From positions 1,426,001-1,490,000 of the forward strand of contig NZ_JACVPA010000001.1 of the NCBI RefSeq assembly GCF_018882155.1: DNA of 64,000 nt, given 5' to 3'. The notes under the pieces were generated by a model. The model searched no databases and had not been told where the DNA came from. It saw only the letters and a program-made list of their open reading frames with translations. Shown piece by piece: positions 9,992 through 20,036 of the stretch. Within the stretch, counting starts at the first letter, position 1. Every line of letters starts with the position of its first letter. The translations under genes were made by a program, and so were the position numbers. Source of the stretch: Polynucleobacter nymphae. Lineage in GTDB: Bacteria > Pseudomonadota > Gammaproteobacteria > Burkholderiales > Burkholderiaceae.

Positions 9992-10819
9992 TTATTGACG
10001 TGCATGCCGAATATTCTCAGGCCACGGTGAGTTGTGATCAGTTCTAAATGGATTGATATCGAGTCCGCCCCGTCTGGTGTAGCGCGCATAGACAGAGAGT
10101 TTTTCAGGTTTACATTGGCGCTTGATATCCATAAAGATAGTTTCTACACAATGCTCATGAAATTCGCCAAGCTGTCTAAAGCCAATGAGATAGCGTAATA
10201 AACCTTCTTCGAGAATTGGACGTCCTTGATACCGAATCTGCACACTAGCCCAGTCTGGCTGACCTGTAACGGGGCAGTTTGATTTCAGCAAATGAGAGAC
10301 TAGGCACTGTTCAATTGGACCAAAGGATTCATTTACACCGAGCAAGCTTGGGTCTGCAGGCAGATTCGGATCTATTTCAATATCGAGACGATCCATCAGG
10401 ATGCCACCCATTTCTTGCATCCCCTTTTTTGAAATGGATTCTGTTGGATTAATCCGAGCGGTGATCTTGCTGCCAGCAACGGCTGATAAATCAGTGATAA
10501 GTCTCTCTTTGACTGCGCTCTCATCTTTAAAGCGAACATTATTTAAGCTATTGAGATAGAGCTTGAAGGACTTGGACTCAATCATGTTGGGTGAGTCTGC
10601 AGGGATCTGAAATTCAGCTAGTGCAATTTGCGGCTTACCCTTTTGATTAAGCCAACTGAGCTCAAAGGCATTCCAAATATCAATACCTACGAATGGTAAG
10701 GCTTGACCTTCTTGAAAGCCGAGCTTTGCACGATTCTGGGACCTTGGAATGGGAAATAGCAAACTGGGATCATATTGATCTGGATATTGCGTAGATTGCC
10801 CAAGCGGAAGTATTGCCAT
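9992..10819 (-). CDS. queF: NADPH-dependent 7-cyano-7-deazaguanine reductase QueF
   Basis: Reduces preQ0 to preQ1 for queuosine modification of tRNA wobble position 34. The 275-residue length fits the long, two-module (E. coli-type) QueF. The catalytic cysteine lies in SNCPVTGQPDWASV, and the C-terminal module holds HEHCVETIF and the KPEKLSVYARYTRRGG segment that binds cofactor. The open frame extends 27 codons further upstream, but that stretch is cysteine-rich, unlike QueF, and overlaps the 5'-nucleotidase gene; the ATG at 10819 begins the family-like MAILPLGQSTQYPDQYD and lies 5 nt after the upstream stop. No other que gene is in the window. Confidence 0.96.
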   Translation of the reverse strand: MAILPLGQSTQYPDQYDPSLLFPIPRSQNRAKLGFQEGQALPFVGIDIWNAFELSWLNQKGKPQIALAEFQIPADSPNMIESKSFKLYLNSLNNVRFKDESAVKERLITDLSAVAGSKITARINPTESISKKGMQEMGGILMDRLDIEIDPNLPADPSLLGVNESFGPIEQCLVSHLLKSNCPVTGQPDWASVQIRYQGRPILEEGLLRYLIGFRQLGEFHEHCVETIFMDIKRQCKPEKLSVYARYTRRGGLDINPFRTDHNSPWPENIRHARQ

Positions 10820-10824
10820 GATGC

Positions 10825-11736
10825 TTATTTTGCTTTGGGTCTGTTTGATACACCAGATACAACATGACCAGTAGGTGCAACAGATGCTGCAGATTGGCAA
10901 TGACCGGTTTGATCATCGAAGAAGAAGTCCGGTTCGAATTCTCGCAAGAACTCGCTCTTGGATAAGCCGCCTAAGAACATCGCTTCATCAACATCAATAC
11001 CCCATGCCATCAAAGTGCGAATGGCGCGTTCATGCGCAGGCGCAGAGCGCGCAGTAACTAATGCAGTACGAATACGCATACCATTTTCACTAGTGGAGCG
11101 TTGCAGTCTATGCAGTGCCTCAAGCAAGGGTTTAAAGGGCCCAGGTGGTAATGGAATATCAACCTTCTTACTTTCATGATCCACAAAAGCCTCGAGGCCT
11201 TTTTTCTGAAAGACTTGCTCTGCTTCATCTGAAAAGAGTACGGCGTCTCCGTCAAATGCAATCCGAATTTCATTTGGATGGGATTCTGCTGTTTTGCTTG
11301 ATTCTGGATAGACGCGTGCAGCTGGAAAGCCAGCATCAATCGTAGCTCGCACGTCATCTTCATTCGCTGACAAGAAAAGGTTGGCGTGTAATGAGCGTAG
11401 GTAATGATATGGAGGGCGACCTCTTGTAAAAACACCGCGCTCGAGATGTAAGCCATGATGTTCTGCAGAACGGAACACCCTTAGGCCGCTGACTGGATCG
11501 TTGCGCGAGAGGATTACTACTTCAACGCGTTGCTCACCTTCTTCATTAAAGGCTAAGAGTTTTTTAACTAAGGGAAATGCCACACCTTTTTGAGCTGCCT
11601 CACTAAGACGCTCAAGCTGTAATTTCATATAAGCACTGTCATCAGTCGATTCGAAGATGCGATTCTCTTCTTCAAAATCAAACAGGGCGCGCGAAGAAAT
11701 CGCGACGACAAGTTTTCCGGTGAGTGTGTATGACAT
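10825..11736 (-). CDS. 5'-nucleotidase (NT5C1-like family)
   Basis: Probable cytosolic 5'-nucleotidase resembling eukaryotic type I enzymes. The 303-residue product has a HAD-like layout: an early LVVAISSRALFDFEEEN segment, a middle IRIAFDGDAVLFSDEAE segment with the Asp-x-Asp pair, TALVTARSAP as motif II, and a C-terminal DFFFDDQTGH acidic motif. The DGDAVLFSD stretch and the final DDQ suggest phosphohydrolase chemistry on nucleoside monophosphates. It is 5 nt upstream of queF and probably co-transcribed with it, though a functional link is not evident. The family call is good; the preferred nucleotide is unknown. Confidence 0.85.
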   Translation of the reverse strand: MSYTLTGKLVVAISSRALFDFEEENRIFESTDDSAYMKLQLERLSEAAQKGVAFPLVKKLLAFNEEGEQRVEVVILSRNDPVSGLRVFRSAEHHGLHLERGVFTRGRPPYHYLRSLHANLFLSANEDDVRATIDAGFPAARVYPESSKTAESHPNEIRIAFDGDAVLFSDEAEQVFQKKGLEAFVDHESKKVDIPLPPGPFKPLLEALHRLQRSTSENGMRIRTALVTARSAPAHERAIRTLMAWGIDVDEAMFLGGLSKSEFLREFEPDFFFDDQTGHCQSAASVAPTGHVVSGVSNRPKAK

Positions 11737-11764
11737 GGATGTATTACGTCTTACGTATTTAATT

Positions 11765-13285
11765 TTATTTCAGGAAAAGGTGATAAGCAGGATTATTACT
11801 TTCATCCCAATGCGGATAAGCTAATTTCTCTAAAAATACTTGGAATTTTTTTTGTTCATTCTTGGGAACTTGGATGCCCACCAGGATACGGCCGTAGTCC
11901 GCACCATGGTTACGGTAGTGGAACAAGCTGATATTCCAGTTAGGTGCCATGCTGGTTAAGAACTTCATCAACGCCCCTGGACGCTCTGGGAACTCAAAGC
12001 GGTAGAGTAATTCATCTTTAGCTAGTGCAGAGTGACCGCCCACCATATGGCGGAGGTGAGACTTTGCCAGTTCGTCATGCGTTAAGTCGATGGTTGCAAA
12101 CTTGGCTTTGCGGAAGTGCTTTGCAATTGCCTCACTGTCACCTGCTTTTTGAGTACTCACACCAACAAAGATATGCGCTTCGCTTTGATCGCCAATGCGA
12201 TAGTTAAATTCTGTCACGTTACGCTTGCCAAGTAATTGGCAGAAACGCTTGAAGGATCCGCGCTCTTCAGGAATGGTAACTGCAAATACAGCCTCACGGA
12301 ACTCACCAACGTCTGCACGTTCTGCTACAAAGCGCAGGCGGCTAAAGTTCATATTTGCGCCACAGGCAACCGCCACTAAAGTTTTCTTTTGGATCCGTTT
12401 TTTCTCAACATATTTCTTCATACCCGCAATAGCTAAGGCGCCAGCAGGTTCAAGGATACTGCGGGTATCGGTAAAGACATCGTTAATTGCCGCACAGATT
12501 TCATCGGTATCAACGGTCACGATTTCGTCAACCACTTTTTGACAAATACGGAAAGTCTCTTTGCCAACTAATTTGACAGCAGTACCATCAGAGAAAAGGC
12601 CAACATCTTTCATCTCAATCCGTTTGCCTGCTTTAAGTGATTGATTCATGGCATCGGAATCGGAAGACTGAACGCCGATGACTTTCGTCTTTGGGCTCAC
12701 CGCTTTGATATATTCACCAATACCAGCAATCAAGCCACCGCCACCAATTGCTACAAACACTGCATCGATAGGCTTTTCATACTGAGTAAAAATTTCATGA
12801 GCAATAGTTCCTTGACCAGCGATCACATCGGGATCATCAAATGGATGGACAAAAGTTAGACCCCTTTTTTTACCTAAAAGCTCTGAGTGCAAGAAGGCAT
12901 CGCTATAGGACTCACCATGCAGAATGATTTCTACCCAAGAACCACCCCTGGCCTTTACTGCATCAATTTTGACGCTCGGTGTGGTCACAGGCATCACGAT
13001 GACTGCCTTACATTTCATTTTGGCTGCTGACAGGGCTACCCCTTGGGCATGGTTTCCTGCAGAAGCTGCAATCACACCGCGCTTTAAGGCCTCTGGGGAT
13101 AGATGGGCCATCTTGTTATAGGCACCTCGGAGTTTGAATGAGAAAACTGGCTGGTTATCCTCTCTTTTGAGGAGGACCTGATTACCCAAACGTTTAGTGA
13201 GTTCGGGGGCGAGCTGTAGCTCAGTTTCTCTGGCTACGTCATAGACGCGAGCCGATAAAATTTTCTTTAAATAGTTCGTTGCCAT
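11765..13285 (-). CDS. ilvA: Threonine ammonia-lyase (biosynthetic threonine deaminase) IlvA
   Basis: Deaminates threonine to 2-oxobutanoate, the first step of isoleucine synthesis. The 506-residue product has the PLP-binding lysine in FSFKLRGAYN (Lys51), the substrate loop SAGNHAQGVA and the glycine-rich phosphate loop AIGGGGLIAGIGEY. The C-terminal ~170 residues form two ACT-like regulatory domains (segments starting near ERGSFKRFCQLL and ERPGALMKFLTS), as in allosteric biosynthetic enzymes inhibited by isoleucine. That separates it from the short catabolic TdcB type. The 134-bp gap to the divergent oxidoreductase gene holds promoters for both; I saw no leader peptide attenuator. Confidence 0.96.
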   Translation of the reverse strand: MATNYLKKILSARVYDVARETELQLAPELTKRLGNQVLLKREDNQPVFSFKLRGAYNKMAHLSPEALKRGVIAASAGNHAQGVALSAAKMKCKAVIVMPVTTPSVKIDAVKARGGSWVEIILHGESYSDAFLHSELLGKKRGLTFVHPFDDPDVIAGQGTIAHEIFTQYEKPIDAVFVAIGGGGLIAGIGEYIKAVSPKTKVIGVQSSDSDAMNQSLKAGKRIEMKDVGLFSDGTAVKLVGKETFRICQKVVDEIVTVDTDEICAAINDVFTDTRSILEPAGALAIAGMKKYVEKKRIQKKTLVAVACGANMNFSRLRFVAERADVGEFREAVFAVTIPEERGSFKRFCQLLGKRNVTEFNYRIGDQSEAHIFVGVSTQKAGDSEAIAKHFRKAKFATIDLTHDELAKSHLRHMVGGHSALAKDELLYRFEFPERPGALMKFLTSMAPNWNISLFHYRNHGADYGRILVGIQVPKNEQKKFQVFLEKLAYPHWDESNNPAYHLFLK

Positions 13286-13419
13286 CCAATGAGCGTACCA
13301 CGGATGGCCCCTAAGCCCTTAGATTTGCAAGGGTTTATCGCTTTAGGGAGCAACTTTCCCGGTTTCCTGCCACTATCAGGTTCGCTCTATTAAAATGCTT
13401 ATTTATCAAATATGTCGCT

Positions 13420-16400
13420 ATGAATGCCCCATTAGCTTTGAACCAGTTGTTGGACGCTGAGGCAGACTCTCCCCGTCTTCGTGAAATTCCCTACAACTAC
13501 ACCTCCTTTTCAGATCGAGAGATTGTTATTCGCTTGCTGGGCGAGGAGTCATGGCGTGTTCTCAATGACTTGCGTGGCGTCCGTCGTACTGGCCGCTCTG
13601 CGCGAATGTTATTTGAAATCTTGGGTGATATTTGGGTAGTACAACGCAATCCATTTTTGCAGGACGATTTATTAGATAGCCCTGATCGTCGTAAACAATT
13701 GATCGACGCTTTATGGCATCGCTTGGGCGAAGTCAAAAAACGGAACAGTGGCGATTCTGCTGATCAAGTAGAAGTTTTATTAAACGCCGCTGACCGCGCT
13801 ATTGAAAGTTTTGAAAAAGGCTTTAAAGAAGTTGAGCAAATCCGCAAGCGCGCGAACAAGGAGTTAGGTCGTCATACCGCTAGTGACAATATTTGTTTTG
13901 ATGGCGTATCTCGTGCAGCACACGTAACAGATGCAACTGACTGGCGTGTTGAATTCCCATTGGTTGTTCTGAAGCCTGATTACGAATCTGAGATTCCTGG
14001 TTTGGTTAAAGCTTGTGTTGAATTAGGTCTCACGATCATTCCTCGTGGAGGCGGTACTGGCTATACCGGTGGCGCTATTCCTCTGTATGCCATGTCTGCG
14101 GTGATTAATACTGAGAAGCTTGAGCAAATTGATGGCGTGAAGAGCAAACGCTTACCGGGCCTTGATCATGAAGTGCCTACAATTTTTACTGGTGCTGGAG
14201 TGGTAACCCGTCGTGTATCCGATGCTGCAGAGCATGCTGGACTGGTGTTTGCAGTTGATCCTACTTCTGCTGATGCAAGCTGTATTGGTGGCAATATCGC
14301 CATGAATGCTGGTGGCAAGAAAGCTGTTTTATGGGGTACCGCCCTCGATAATCTTGCAAGCTGGCGCATGGTTGATCCGCAAGGTAATTGGTTGGATGTG
14401 GAGCGTCTTGAGCACAACCTTGGCAAGATTCATGATGTTGCTACTGTCCGCTTTCAGCTGACATGGTCTGATGGAAATAGTGAGCCTGGCCAACGTATTT
14501 TAAAAACAGAATTATTAGAAGTTGAAGGCAAACGTTTCCGCAAAGAAGGTTTAGGTAAAGACGTCACGGATAAATTTTTATCTGGTTTGCCTGGCGTTCA
14601 AAAAGAAGGTTGTGACGGACTCATTACCAGCGCCACTTGGATATTGCATCGCATGCCCAAGTTTATGCGTACTGTTTGCCTCGAGTTTTTTGGTCAAGCA
14701 CGCGAAGCTATTCCGAGTATTGTGGAGATCAAAGCCTATTTAGACGGCTTAAGCAAACAGGGCGGCCCGATTTTGGCCGGTCTTGAGCATTTGGACGACC
14801 GTTACTTAAAGGCAGTTGGTTACTCCACAAAATCCAAGCGCAATAGTTTGCCTAAGATGGTGTTGATTGGGGATATTGCTGGCGATAATGAAGAAGCAGT
14901 TGCAGCAGCCACTAGCGAAGTTGTCCGCATGGCAAACTTACGTGTTGGCGAAGGCTTTGTTGCAGTCAGTGCAGAGGCTCGTAAAAAGTTTTGGTTAGAT
15001 CGTGCCCGCACAGCAGCTATTGCTCGGCATACCAATGCATTCAAAATTAATGAAGACGTGGTCATTCCCTTGCCGCGGATGGGCGAGTATACCGATGGCA
15101 TTGAGCGCATCAATATTGAGCTATCTCTAAAAAATAAATTACAAGTACTCGATGGTCTAGAGTTATTTCTGAAAAAGAGTGCTCTGCCATTAGGTAAGAG
15201 CGATGAAGAGTATGAGATTCCAACTGCAGAAATCTTAGGAGATCGCGTTCAGCAGGCTCTAGAGCTCATTACTAAGGTACGAACTCGCTGGGCTGATTGG
15301 CTTACGCAGATGGATGCCTATTTCCCGCAACTACAAAATTACAGTTTGCGTGCCTCATGGAAAGAAGAAGTCCGCTCTGAATTGCGCATTATCTTTGGGG
15401 GTTTAGCATTCGAACCCATTCTTACTAAGCTTGAAGCGATTCATAAAAATATTTTGCGCAAACGGGTATTTATCGCTTTGCATATGCATGCTGGTGACGG
15501 TAATGTTCATACAAATATTCCAGTGAACTCTGATGACTATGAGATGTTGCAAGACGCCCATCACTCAGTCGATCGCATCATGAAGTTGGCCCGCTCTTTA
15601 GATGGTGTAATTTCTGGAGAGCACGGTATTGGTATTACCAAGCTTGAGTATTTAACTGAAGCGGAACTCAAAGATTTCCGCAGTTATAAGAATCGTGTAG
15701 ACCCTGAGGGGCGCTTCAACAAAGGTAAGCTCATGCCGCATGCGGATCTGAGCATGGCCTATACGCCGAGCTTTGGCTTGATGGGGCACGAGTCCATCAT
15801 CATGCAGCAAAGTGATATTGGAGCGATTGCCGATAGCGTGAAAGATTGCTTACGTTGCGGTAAGTGCAAACCAGTTTGTGCGACCCATGTACCTCGCGCT
15901 AATTTGCTATATAGCCCACGCGACAAAATTTTGGCTACCTCATTATTAATAGAAGCCTTCCTGTACGAAGAGCAAACCCGCCGCGGTGTTTCTATTCGCC
16001 ATTGGGAAATGTTTGATGACGTGGCAGCACACTGTACTGTGTGCCATAAGTGCTTGACGCCTTGTCCAGTCAATATTGACTTTGGCGATGTGACAATGAA
16101 TATGCGTAACCTCATGCGTAAGATGGGTCAGCAACGTTTTAACCCAGGCACAGCAGCATCAATGCTTTTCTTGAATGCAACCAGTCCAGAGACCATTAAT
16201 TTGGTTCGTAAGGCCATGATTGGTTGGGGTTATAAGCTACAACGTCTGGGCAATGACGTTCTGCGTAAATTTGCTAAAAAGCAAACTGCTCATCCCCCTG
16301 CAACCGTTGGTAAGCCGACCATCACTGAGCAGGTAATTTTCTTTGTAAACAAAAAAATGCCCGGTAATTTACCTAAAAAAACTGCCCGTGCTTTGTTGGA

Positions 16401-17259
16401 TATTGAAGATGCAAACTATGTGCCGATTATTCGCGATCCGAAAACAACTTCTGCTGATACCGAAGCGGTATTTTATTTCCCGGGCTGTGGATCTGAGCGC
16501 CTTTTCTCACAAGTGGGTTTAGCAACCCAAGCAATGCTGTGGAATGTTGGCGTGCAAACAGTGCTACCCCCAGGTTATTTATGCTGCGGTTATCCACAGC
16601 GGGGTAATGGTGATTTTGATAAAGCTGAGAAGATGATTACGGATAACCGCGTGTTATTTCACCGGGTTGCCAATACTCTGAATTACTTGGATATCAAGAC
16701 CGTAGTAGTTTCTTGCGGAACTTGCTATGACCAGTTAGCTGGCTACCAGTTTGAACAGATTTTCCCAGGTTGCCGCATTATTGATATTCACGAGTACTTA
16801 GCAGAAAAAGGCGTTAAGCTCTCTGGAGTTACGGGTGTGAAGTATATGTATCACGACCCTTGTCATTCTCCAATGAAACTGCAGGATCCTTTGAAAACCG
16901 TAAATGAATTGATTCAATTGGAAGATGGTAAAGCGATTTTAAAGAATGATCGTTGCTGCGGCGAGTCTGGAACCTTAGCGGTTACTAGGCCAGATATCTC
17001 TACTCAAGTTCGCTTTCGTAAGCAAATTGAGATGGAAAAAGCTGCGAATGATTTACGCAAGGACAGCTTTAATGGTGATGTCAAAGTATTAACAAGTTGC
17101 CCATCTTGCTTGCAAGGTCTAACCCGTTTCGATGCAGATAGTGCTACTACTGCTGATTACATTGTGGTTGAGATGGCCCAAAAATTACTTGGTGAAAACT
17201 GGATGCAAGATTATGTTGCTAAAGCAAATCAGGGTGGCATTGAAAGGGTTCTCGTCTAA
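13420..17259 (+). CDS. Giant FAD/Fe-S oxidoreductase (DUF3683 + FAD-linked oxidase + 4Fe-4S + CCG domains)
   Basis: A 1279-residue cytoplasmic or membrane-associated 2-hydroxyacid dehydrogenase-like protein. Order: an N-terminal region matching what is called DUF3683 (about 1-190); a FAD-binding PCMH domain with [14 protein letters not shown] near 208; an FAD-oxidase C-terminal domain with [14 protein letters not shown] near 687 and [14 protein letters not shown] near 730; two 4Fe-4S motifs, [11 protein letters not shown] (about 809) and [12 protein letters not shown] (about 871); then two cysteine-rich CCG repeats (GCGSERLF about 1022; [10 protein letters not shown] about 1179). It resembles D-lactate/D-2-hydroxyglutarate dehydrogenases fused to a GlpC/LldE-like electron-transfer half. 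The substrate is not determined. Its stop overlaps the next start (TAATG), coupling it to the DUF971 gene. Confidence 0.88.
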   Translation: MNAPLALNQLLDAEADSPRLREIPYNYTSFSDREIVIRLLGEESWRVLNDLRGVRRTGRSARMLFEILGDIWVVQRNPFLQDDLLDSPDRRKQLIDALWHRLGEVKKRNSGDSADQVEVLLNAADRAIESFEKGFKEVEQIRKRANKELGRHTASDNICFDGVSRAAHVTDATDWRVEFPLVVLKPDYESEIPGLVKACVELGLTIIPRGGGTGYTGGAIPLYAMSAVINTEKLEQIDGVKSKRLPGLDHEVPTIFTGAGVVTRRVSDAAEHAGLVFAVDPTSADASCIGGNIAMNAGGKKAVLWGTALDNLASWRMVDPQGNWLDVERLEHNLGKIHDVATVRFQLTWSDGNSEPGQRILKTELLEVEGKRFRKEGLGKDVTDKFLSGLPGVQKEGCDGLITSATWILHRMPKFMRTVCLEFFGQAREAIPSIVEIKAYLDGLSKQGGPILAGLEHLDDRYLKAVGYSTKSKRNSLPKMVLIGDIAGDNEEAVAAATSEVVRMANLRVGEGFVAVSAEARKKFWLDRARTAAIARHTNAFKINEDVVIPLPRMGEYTDGIERINIELSLKNKLQVLDGLELFLKKSALPLGKSDEEYEIPTAEILGDRVQQALELITKVRTRWADWLTQMDAYFPQLQNYSLRASWKEEVRSELRIIFGGLAFEPILTKLEAIHKNILRKRVFIALHMHAGDGNVHTNIPVNSDDYEMLQDAHHSVDRIMKLARSLDGVISGEHGIGITKLEYLTEAELKDFRSYKNRVDPEGRFNKGKLMPHADLSMAYTPSFGLMGHESIIMQQSDIGAIADSVKDCLRCGKCKPVCATHVPRANLLYSPRDKILATSLLIEAFLYEEQTRRGVSIRHWEMFDDVAAHCTVCHKCLTPCPVNIDFGDVTMNMRNLMRKMGQQRFNPGTAASMLFLNATSPETINLVRKAMIGWGYKLQRLGNDVLRKFAKKQTAHPPATVGKPTITEQVIFFVNKKMPGNLPKKTARALLDIEDANYVPIIRDPKTTSADTEAVFYFPGCGSERLFSQVGLATQAMLWNVGVQTVLPPGYLCCGYPQRGNGDFDKAEKMITDNRVLFHRVANTLNYLDIKTVVVSCGTCYDQLAGYQFEQIFPGCRIIDIHEYLAEKGVKLSGVTGVKYMYHDPCHSPMKLQDPLKTVNELIQLEDGKAILKNDRCCGESGTLAVTRPDISTQVRFRKQIEMEKAANDLRKDSFNGDVKVLTSCPSCLQGLTRFDADSATTADYIVVEMAQKLLGENWMQDYVAKANQGGIERVLV

Positions 17260-17645
17260 TGATTCCTAACAATATCGTGGTACATCAGCAATCTAAGGTG
17301 CTTGAGCTCTCATATGAGAACGGTAATACCTATCGGCTGCCCTTTGAGCTTTTGAGAGTGCTCTCACCTTCCGCAGAAGTTCAAGGTCATGGTCCAGGGC
17401 AAGAGACTTTACAAACTGGAAAGCGTGATGTTTTGATTGCTAATCTTGAGCCTGTTGGCCATTACGCATTAAAGCCTAGCTTTTCTGACGGCCATGATTC
17501 AGGCTTATATTCTTGGGATTACTTGCAGTACCTGTGCGAGAACCAAGAGCAGTTGTGGAAAGAGCATTTAGATAGGTTGACAGCTGCAGGCCTTGATCGT
17601 GATGCACCGATGGTAGTTGCTGGCCATTCTTGTGGAAGTCACTAA
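17259..17645 (+). CDS. DUF971 (gamma-butyrobetaine hydroxylase-like N-terminal domain) protein
   Basis: Small 128-residue protein made almost entirely of a DUF971 domain: [26 protein letters not shown] at the start (quoted in part: [16 protein letters not shown]) and a [17 protein letters not shown] helix near residue 87. Related domains occur at the N-terminus of gamma-butyrobetaine hydroxylases and in proteins linked to Fe-S cluster handling, but no catalytic residues can be named here. It is coupled by TAATG overlaps to the flavin/Fe-S oxidoreductase upstream and to ubiE downstream, so an Fe-S support role for its neighbour is possible (inference). It ends in HSCGSH. Confidence 0.85.
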   Translation: MIPNNIVVHQQSKVLELSYENGNTYRLPFELLRVLSPSAEVQGHGPGQETLQTGKRDVLIANLEPVGHYALKPSFSDGHDSGLYSWDYLQYLCENQEQLWKEHLDRLTAAGLDRDAPMVVAGHSCGSH

Positions 17646-18388
17646 TGAGTAAAACTCATTTTGGTTATCAAAGTGTTGATGAGGCTGAAAAAGCTGGCAA
17701 GGTTGCCGAGATATTTCATTCAGTAGCAAGTAAATATGATGTGATGAATGACTTAATGTCATTTGGCTTGCATCGCATGTGGAAAAAAATCACTATTGCG
17801 CGTGCAAATGTTCGGCCAGGGCAAAAGGTTTTAGATATCGCTGGAGGCACTGGGGATCTTGCGGCAGCATTTGCTAAAGCAACAGATTGGGGTCACAATC
17901 CTGATGCGCAAGTTTGGTTAAGTGATATTAATGCCTCGATGTTGGGTGTTGGTCGCGATCGTTTATTGGATCGTGGTATGGCTTTACCTTGTGTGCAGTT
18001 TGATGCTGAAAAAATTCCGTTTCCGAATCAGCATTTTGATGTTGTCACTGTGGCATTTGGCTTACGCAATATGACTCATAAAGATGTAGCATTGGGCGAA
18101 ATGTGTCGTGTGATTAAGCCAGGTGGCCGGGTATTGGTTTTGGAGTTTTCTAAACCCGATGCATTTTTACAGCCCATTTACGATACTTATTCATTCAAGG
18201 TCTTGCCTTGGTTGGGTGAGAAGATTGCACAAGATTCAGAAAGTTATCGTTATTTAGCGGAATCTATCCGTATGCACCCAGATGCCCAAACCCTCAAAGA
18301 AATGATGTTAGGAGTAGGTTTTGATGAAGTGGAAACCCATAGGATAACTGGGGGTATCGTTGCCTTACATATTGGTATTAAATACTGA
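17645..18388 (+). CDS. ubiE: Demethylmenaquinone/2-octaprenyl-6-methoxy-benzoquinol C-methyltransferase UbiE
   Basis: SAM-dependent C-methyltransferase of ubiquinone (and menaquinone, where present) synthesis. The product (247 residues from the ATG chosen) begins [20 protein letters not shown], as UbiE proteins do, and shows the family signatures [17 protein letters not shown], the SAM loop [14 protein letters not shown] and [14 protein letters not shown] start five codons upstream is open, but the chosen ATG overlaps the preceding stop (TAATG), fitting coupling. It begins the ubi block here: ubiE, Tim44-like gene, ubiJ, ubiB. A 10-bp inverted repeat follows the stop. Confidence 0.97.
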   Translation: MSKTHFGYQSVDEAEKAGKVAEIFHSVASKYDVMNDLMSFGLHRMWKKITIARANVRPGQKVLDIAGGTGDLAAAFAKATDWGHNPDAQVWLSDINASMLGVGRDRLLDRGMALPCVQFDAEKIPFPNQHFDVVTVAFGLRNMTHKDVALGEMCRVIKPGGRVLVLEFSKPDAFLQPIYDTYSFKVLPWLGEKIAQDSESYRYLAESIRMHPDAQTLKEMMLGVGFDEVETHRITGGIVALHIGIKY

Positions 18389-18396
18389 TAGTTGTA

Positions 18397-18420
18397 TAGT
18401 TTTTAAGCTATTAAAAACTA
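18397..18420. repeat. Perfect AT-rich inverted repeat between ubiE and the Tim44-like gene
   Basis: tagtttttaa (18397-18406), a 4-nt loop gcta, then ttaaaaacta (18411-18420): a perfect 10-bp inverted repeat with little G or C and no T-run after it. It is a poor terminator by sequence, though with a run of T inside each arm it might slow RNA polymerase. A dyad for a DNA-binding protein is equally possible. It starts 8 bp after the ubiE stop. Confidence 0.5.
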
Positions 18421-18456
18421 ATGCAGTTCGAAAGTTATAACAAGGGATAAATAAAA

Positions 18457-19359
18457 ATGAATCAGCATTTTTTTAAAGCAGTTCTTTTAAGTCTCACATT
18501 AATGTTTGCATCTGTAGCTCATGTTGATGCTGCGCGTTTGGGTGGCGGTAAAAGTATTGGACGCGCGCCTAGTGCACCAATGCAAAAGCAAGCTGCTCCA
18601 GTGCAAAAGCCAGCACAACAAGCGCAACCTGCTGCGCCAGCTCCAGCCCCTCAAGCCCCTGCGCCTAGTCGTTTTGGCGGCATGGGTGGCCTCTTAGGTG
18701 GCTTAGCTGCCGGTTTGGGTATTGGCTATCTTTTATCCCATTTTGGCATGGGTGAAGCAGCATCCTCCATGATTACTGGACTCTTAATTGCTGTGTTGGC
18801 AGGCTTTGCCATCATGTTTGTGATTCGTAGATTGCTGCCAGCGATGTCTGGTGCAGGTGCTAATGCTCCAAAAGGTCTGCAGAGAACTAATATCGAGCAA
18901 GCTCCTAGACAAGAACCTGCCTTTACTCCCGCAGCAAATGCCTTCGGTGGTATGAGTACTGAGTCTGAAGTGTTTCAATCGACATTGCCCCCCGGTTTTG
19001 ATGAGCGCTCTTTCCTTGAGAATGCAAAGCAGTACTTTGCTACTTTGCAAAAAGCCTGGGATCAAGGCGATCTTGTTGCTTTGCGTGAATTTACGACGCC
19101 TGACATGTTTGCCACAATTCAGCAGGATTTAGCAGGCAGGACCGATACCACCAATCAAACAGATGTCGTCACTATCAATGCCAAGCTTATTGGCATTGAG
19201 ACTATAGATGCGCATTATTTCTGTAGCATTCAGTTTAGCGGCATGATTCGGGAACAAGTAGGCGCTCCAGCAAGCGACTTCTCCGAAATCTGGAATTTAA
19301 GTAAGCCGGTAGAGGGCCCTGGAGGCTGGGTACTAGCAGGTATCTCGCAGTTGGTTTAA
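18457..19359 (+). CDS. Tim44-like domain membrane protein
   Basis: Exported or inner-membrane protein of 300 residues. A signal-like segment (MNQHFFKAVLLSLTLMFASV, cleavage near AHVDA) is followed by a Pro/Ala/Gln-rich linker (about 38-70), a glycine-rich segment and a second hydrophobic helix (about 100-125, ITGLLIAVLAGFAIMFVIRR). The C-terminal ~130 residues are a Tim44-like (NTF2-fold) domain, with AKQYFATLQKAWDQGDLVALREF and the final GGWVLAGISQLV strand. Mitochondrial Tim44 works in protein import; the bacterial role is unknown. Its place inside the ubiquinone cluster recurs in Burkholderiales. A strong terminator follows it. Confidence 0.85.
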   Translation: MNQHFFKAVLLSLTLMFASVAHVDAARLGGGKSIGRAPSAPMQKQAAPVQKPAQQAQPAAPAPAPQAPAPSRFGGMGGLLGGLAAGLGIGYLLSHFGMGEAASSMITGLLIAVLAGFAIMFVIRRLLPAMSGAGANAPKGLQRTNIEQAPRQEPAFTPAANAFGGMSTESEVFQSTLPPGFDERSFLENAKQYFATLQKAWDQGDLVALREFTTPDMFATIQQDLAGRTDTTNQTDVVTINAKLIGIETIDAHYFCSIQFSGMIREQVGAPASDFSEIWNLSKPVEGPGGWVLAGISQLV

Positions 19360-19380
19360 GCTTTAGGTACTTTCCATTGG

Positions 19381-19406
19381 AAAACCCGCACTAGTGCGGG
19401 TTTTTT
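19381..19406. terminator. Intrinsic terminator after the Tim44-like gene
   Basis: A 24-bp perfect palindrome, aaaacccgca-ctag-tgcgggtttt (19381-19404), continues into a six-T run ending at 19406. The stem has a GC-rich core. It separates the Tim44-like gene from ubiJ, whose ATG begins only 7 bp later, so ubiJ-ubiB must rely on readthrough or on a promoter within this short gap. Confidence 0.85.
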
Positions 19407-19412
19407 ACACTC

Positions 19413-20033
19413 ATGAATACGCATTTATCTTCTACCCATACGATAGCCGCCGGCGCCACTTGCCGCGGGATCAACCATGTATTGGGTAGTGAGCCATGGG
19501 CATCTACAGCACTAGCTAAGCATGCTGGCAAAACTATTTTGCTTGAACTGCCCTTGGGCAATCTTTGCTTTGAGATTTCTTCTGCTGGTTTATTAAATGT
19601 TTTAAAAGAAGCGCAGAACCCCTCTTTGACTTTAGAGGTATCAAGCAAAGCATTAGGCGAATTAGCGGCGAGCTCAGGTAGTTTGCGTGAGCAAGCCTTT
19701 AAAGCGGTGAAGCTCACTGGCGATGCAGACTTAGCTCAATTAATAGGCCGCTTAGCAGGACAGCTGCGCTGGGAATATGAAGAAGATTTGGCCCGTTTAG
19801 TTGGTGATGCACCTGCAAATTTTGCTGTGAGACAAGGTAAGAAATTTATTTCTGCCTCTCGTTCTGCAGCATCTGATTTGCTGGACAATGTCGTGGAGTA
19901 TGTCAGTGAAGAAAGAAAAGTCCTTTTGAACAAGCGAGACTTTATAGCGCATAAATCCGAATTAAATGACTTGCGCGAATCTGTGGATCGAATCGAAAAG
20001 CGCATTCAACTCTTAGAGCAAAAGGTTAGATAA
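19413..20033 (+). CDS. ubiJ: Ubiquinone biosynthesis accessory factor UbiJ (SCP2 domain)
   Basis: Lipid-binding accessory factor of the aerobic ubiquinone complex. The 206-residue product has an N-terminal SCP2 sterol-carrier-like domain (about 10-120), a middle helical region with the SASRSAASDLLDNVVEYVSE segment, and a C-terminal coiled coil (about 180-206, LRESVDRIEKRIQLLEQKV). Weakly conserved proteins like this are recognised largely by position directly before ubiB, as here (3 nt gap). The start follows the terminator of the upstream gene by only 7 bp. Confidence in the role comes mainly from the ubiE...ubiJ-ubiB arrangement known from E. coli. Confidence 0.88.
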   Translation: MNTHLSSTHTIAAGATCRGINHVLGSEPWASTALAKHAGKTILLELPLGNLCFEISSAGLLNVLKEAQNPSLTLEVSSKALGELAASSGSLREQAFKAVKLTGDADLAQLIGRLAGQLRWEYEEDLARLVGDAPANFAVRQGKKFISASRSAASDLLDNVVEYVSEERKVLLNKRDFIAHKSELNDLRESVDRIEKRIQLLEQKVR

Positions 20034-20036
20034 ATC

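Noticed and set aside
10820..10900. N-terminal extension of QueF by 27 codons
   Set aside because: The extension is cysteine-rich, overlaps the 5'-nucleotidase coding end and does not resemble QueF; the ATG at 10819 gives the normal length and beginning.
13311..13336. Hairpin aagccctt...aagggttt upstream of ilvA and the oxidoreductase
   Set aside because: Eight pairs with a wobble and no T-run, in a divergent promoter region where a terminator has no use; no leader peptide rich in Ile, Thr or Val was found, so it is not supported as an ilvA attenuator.
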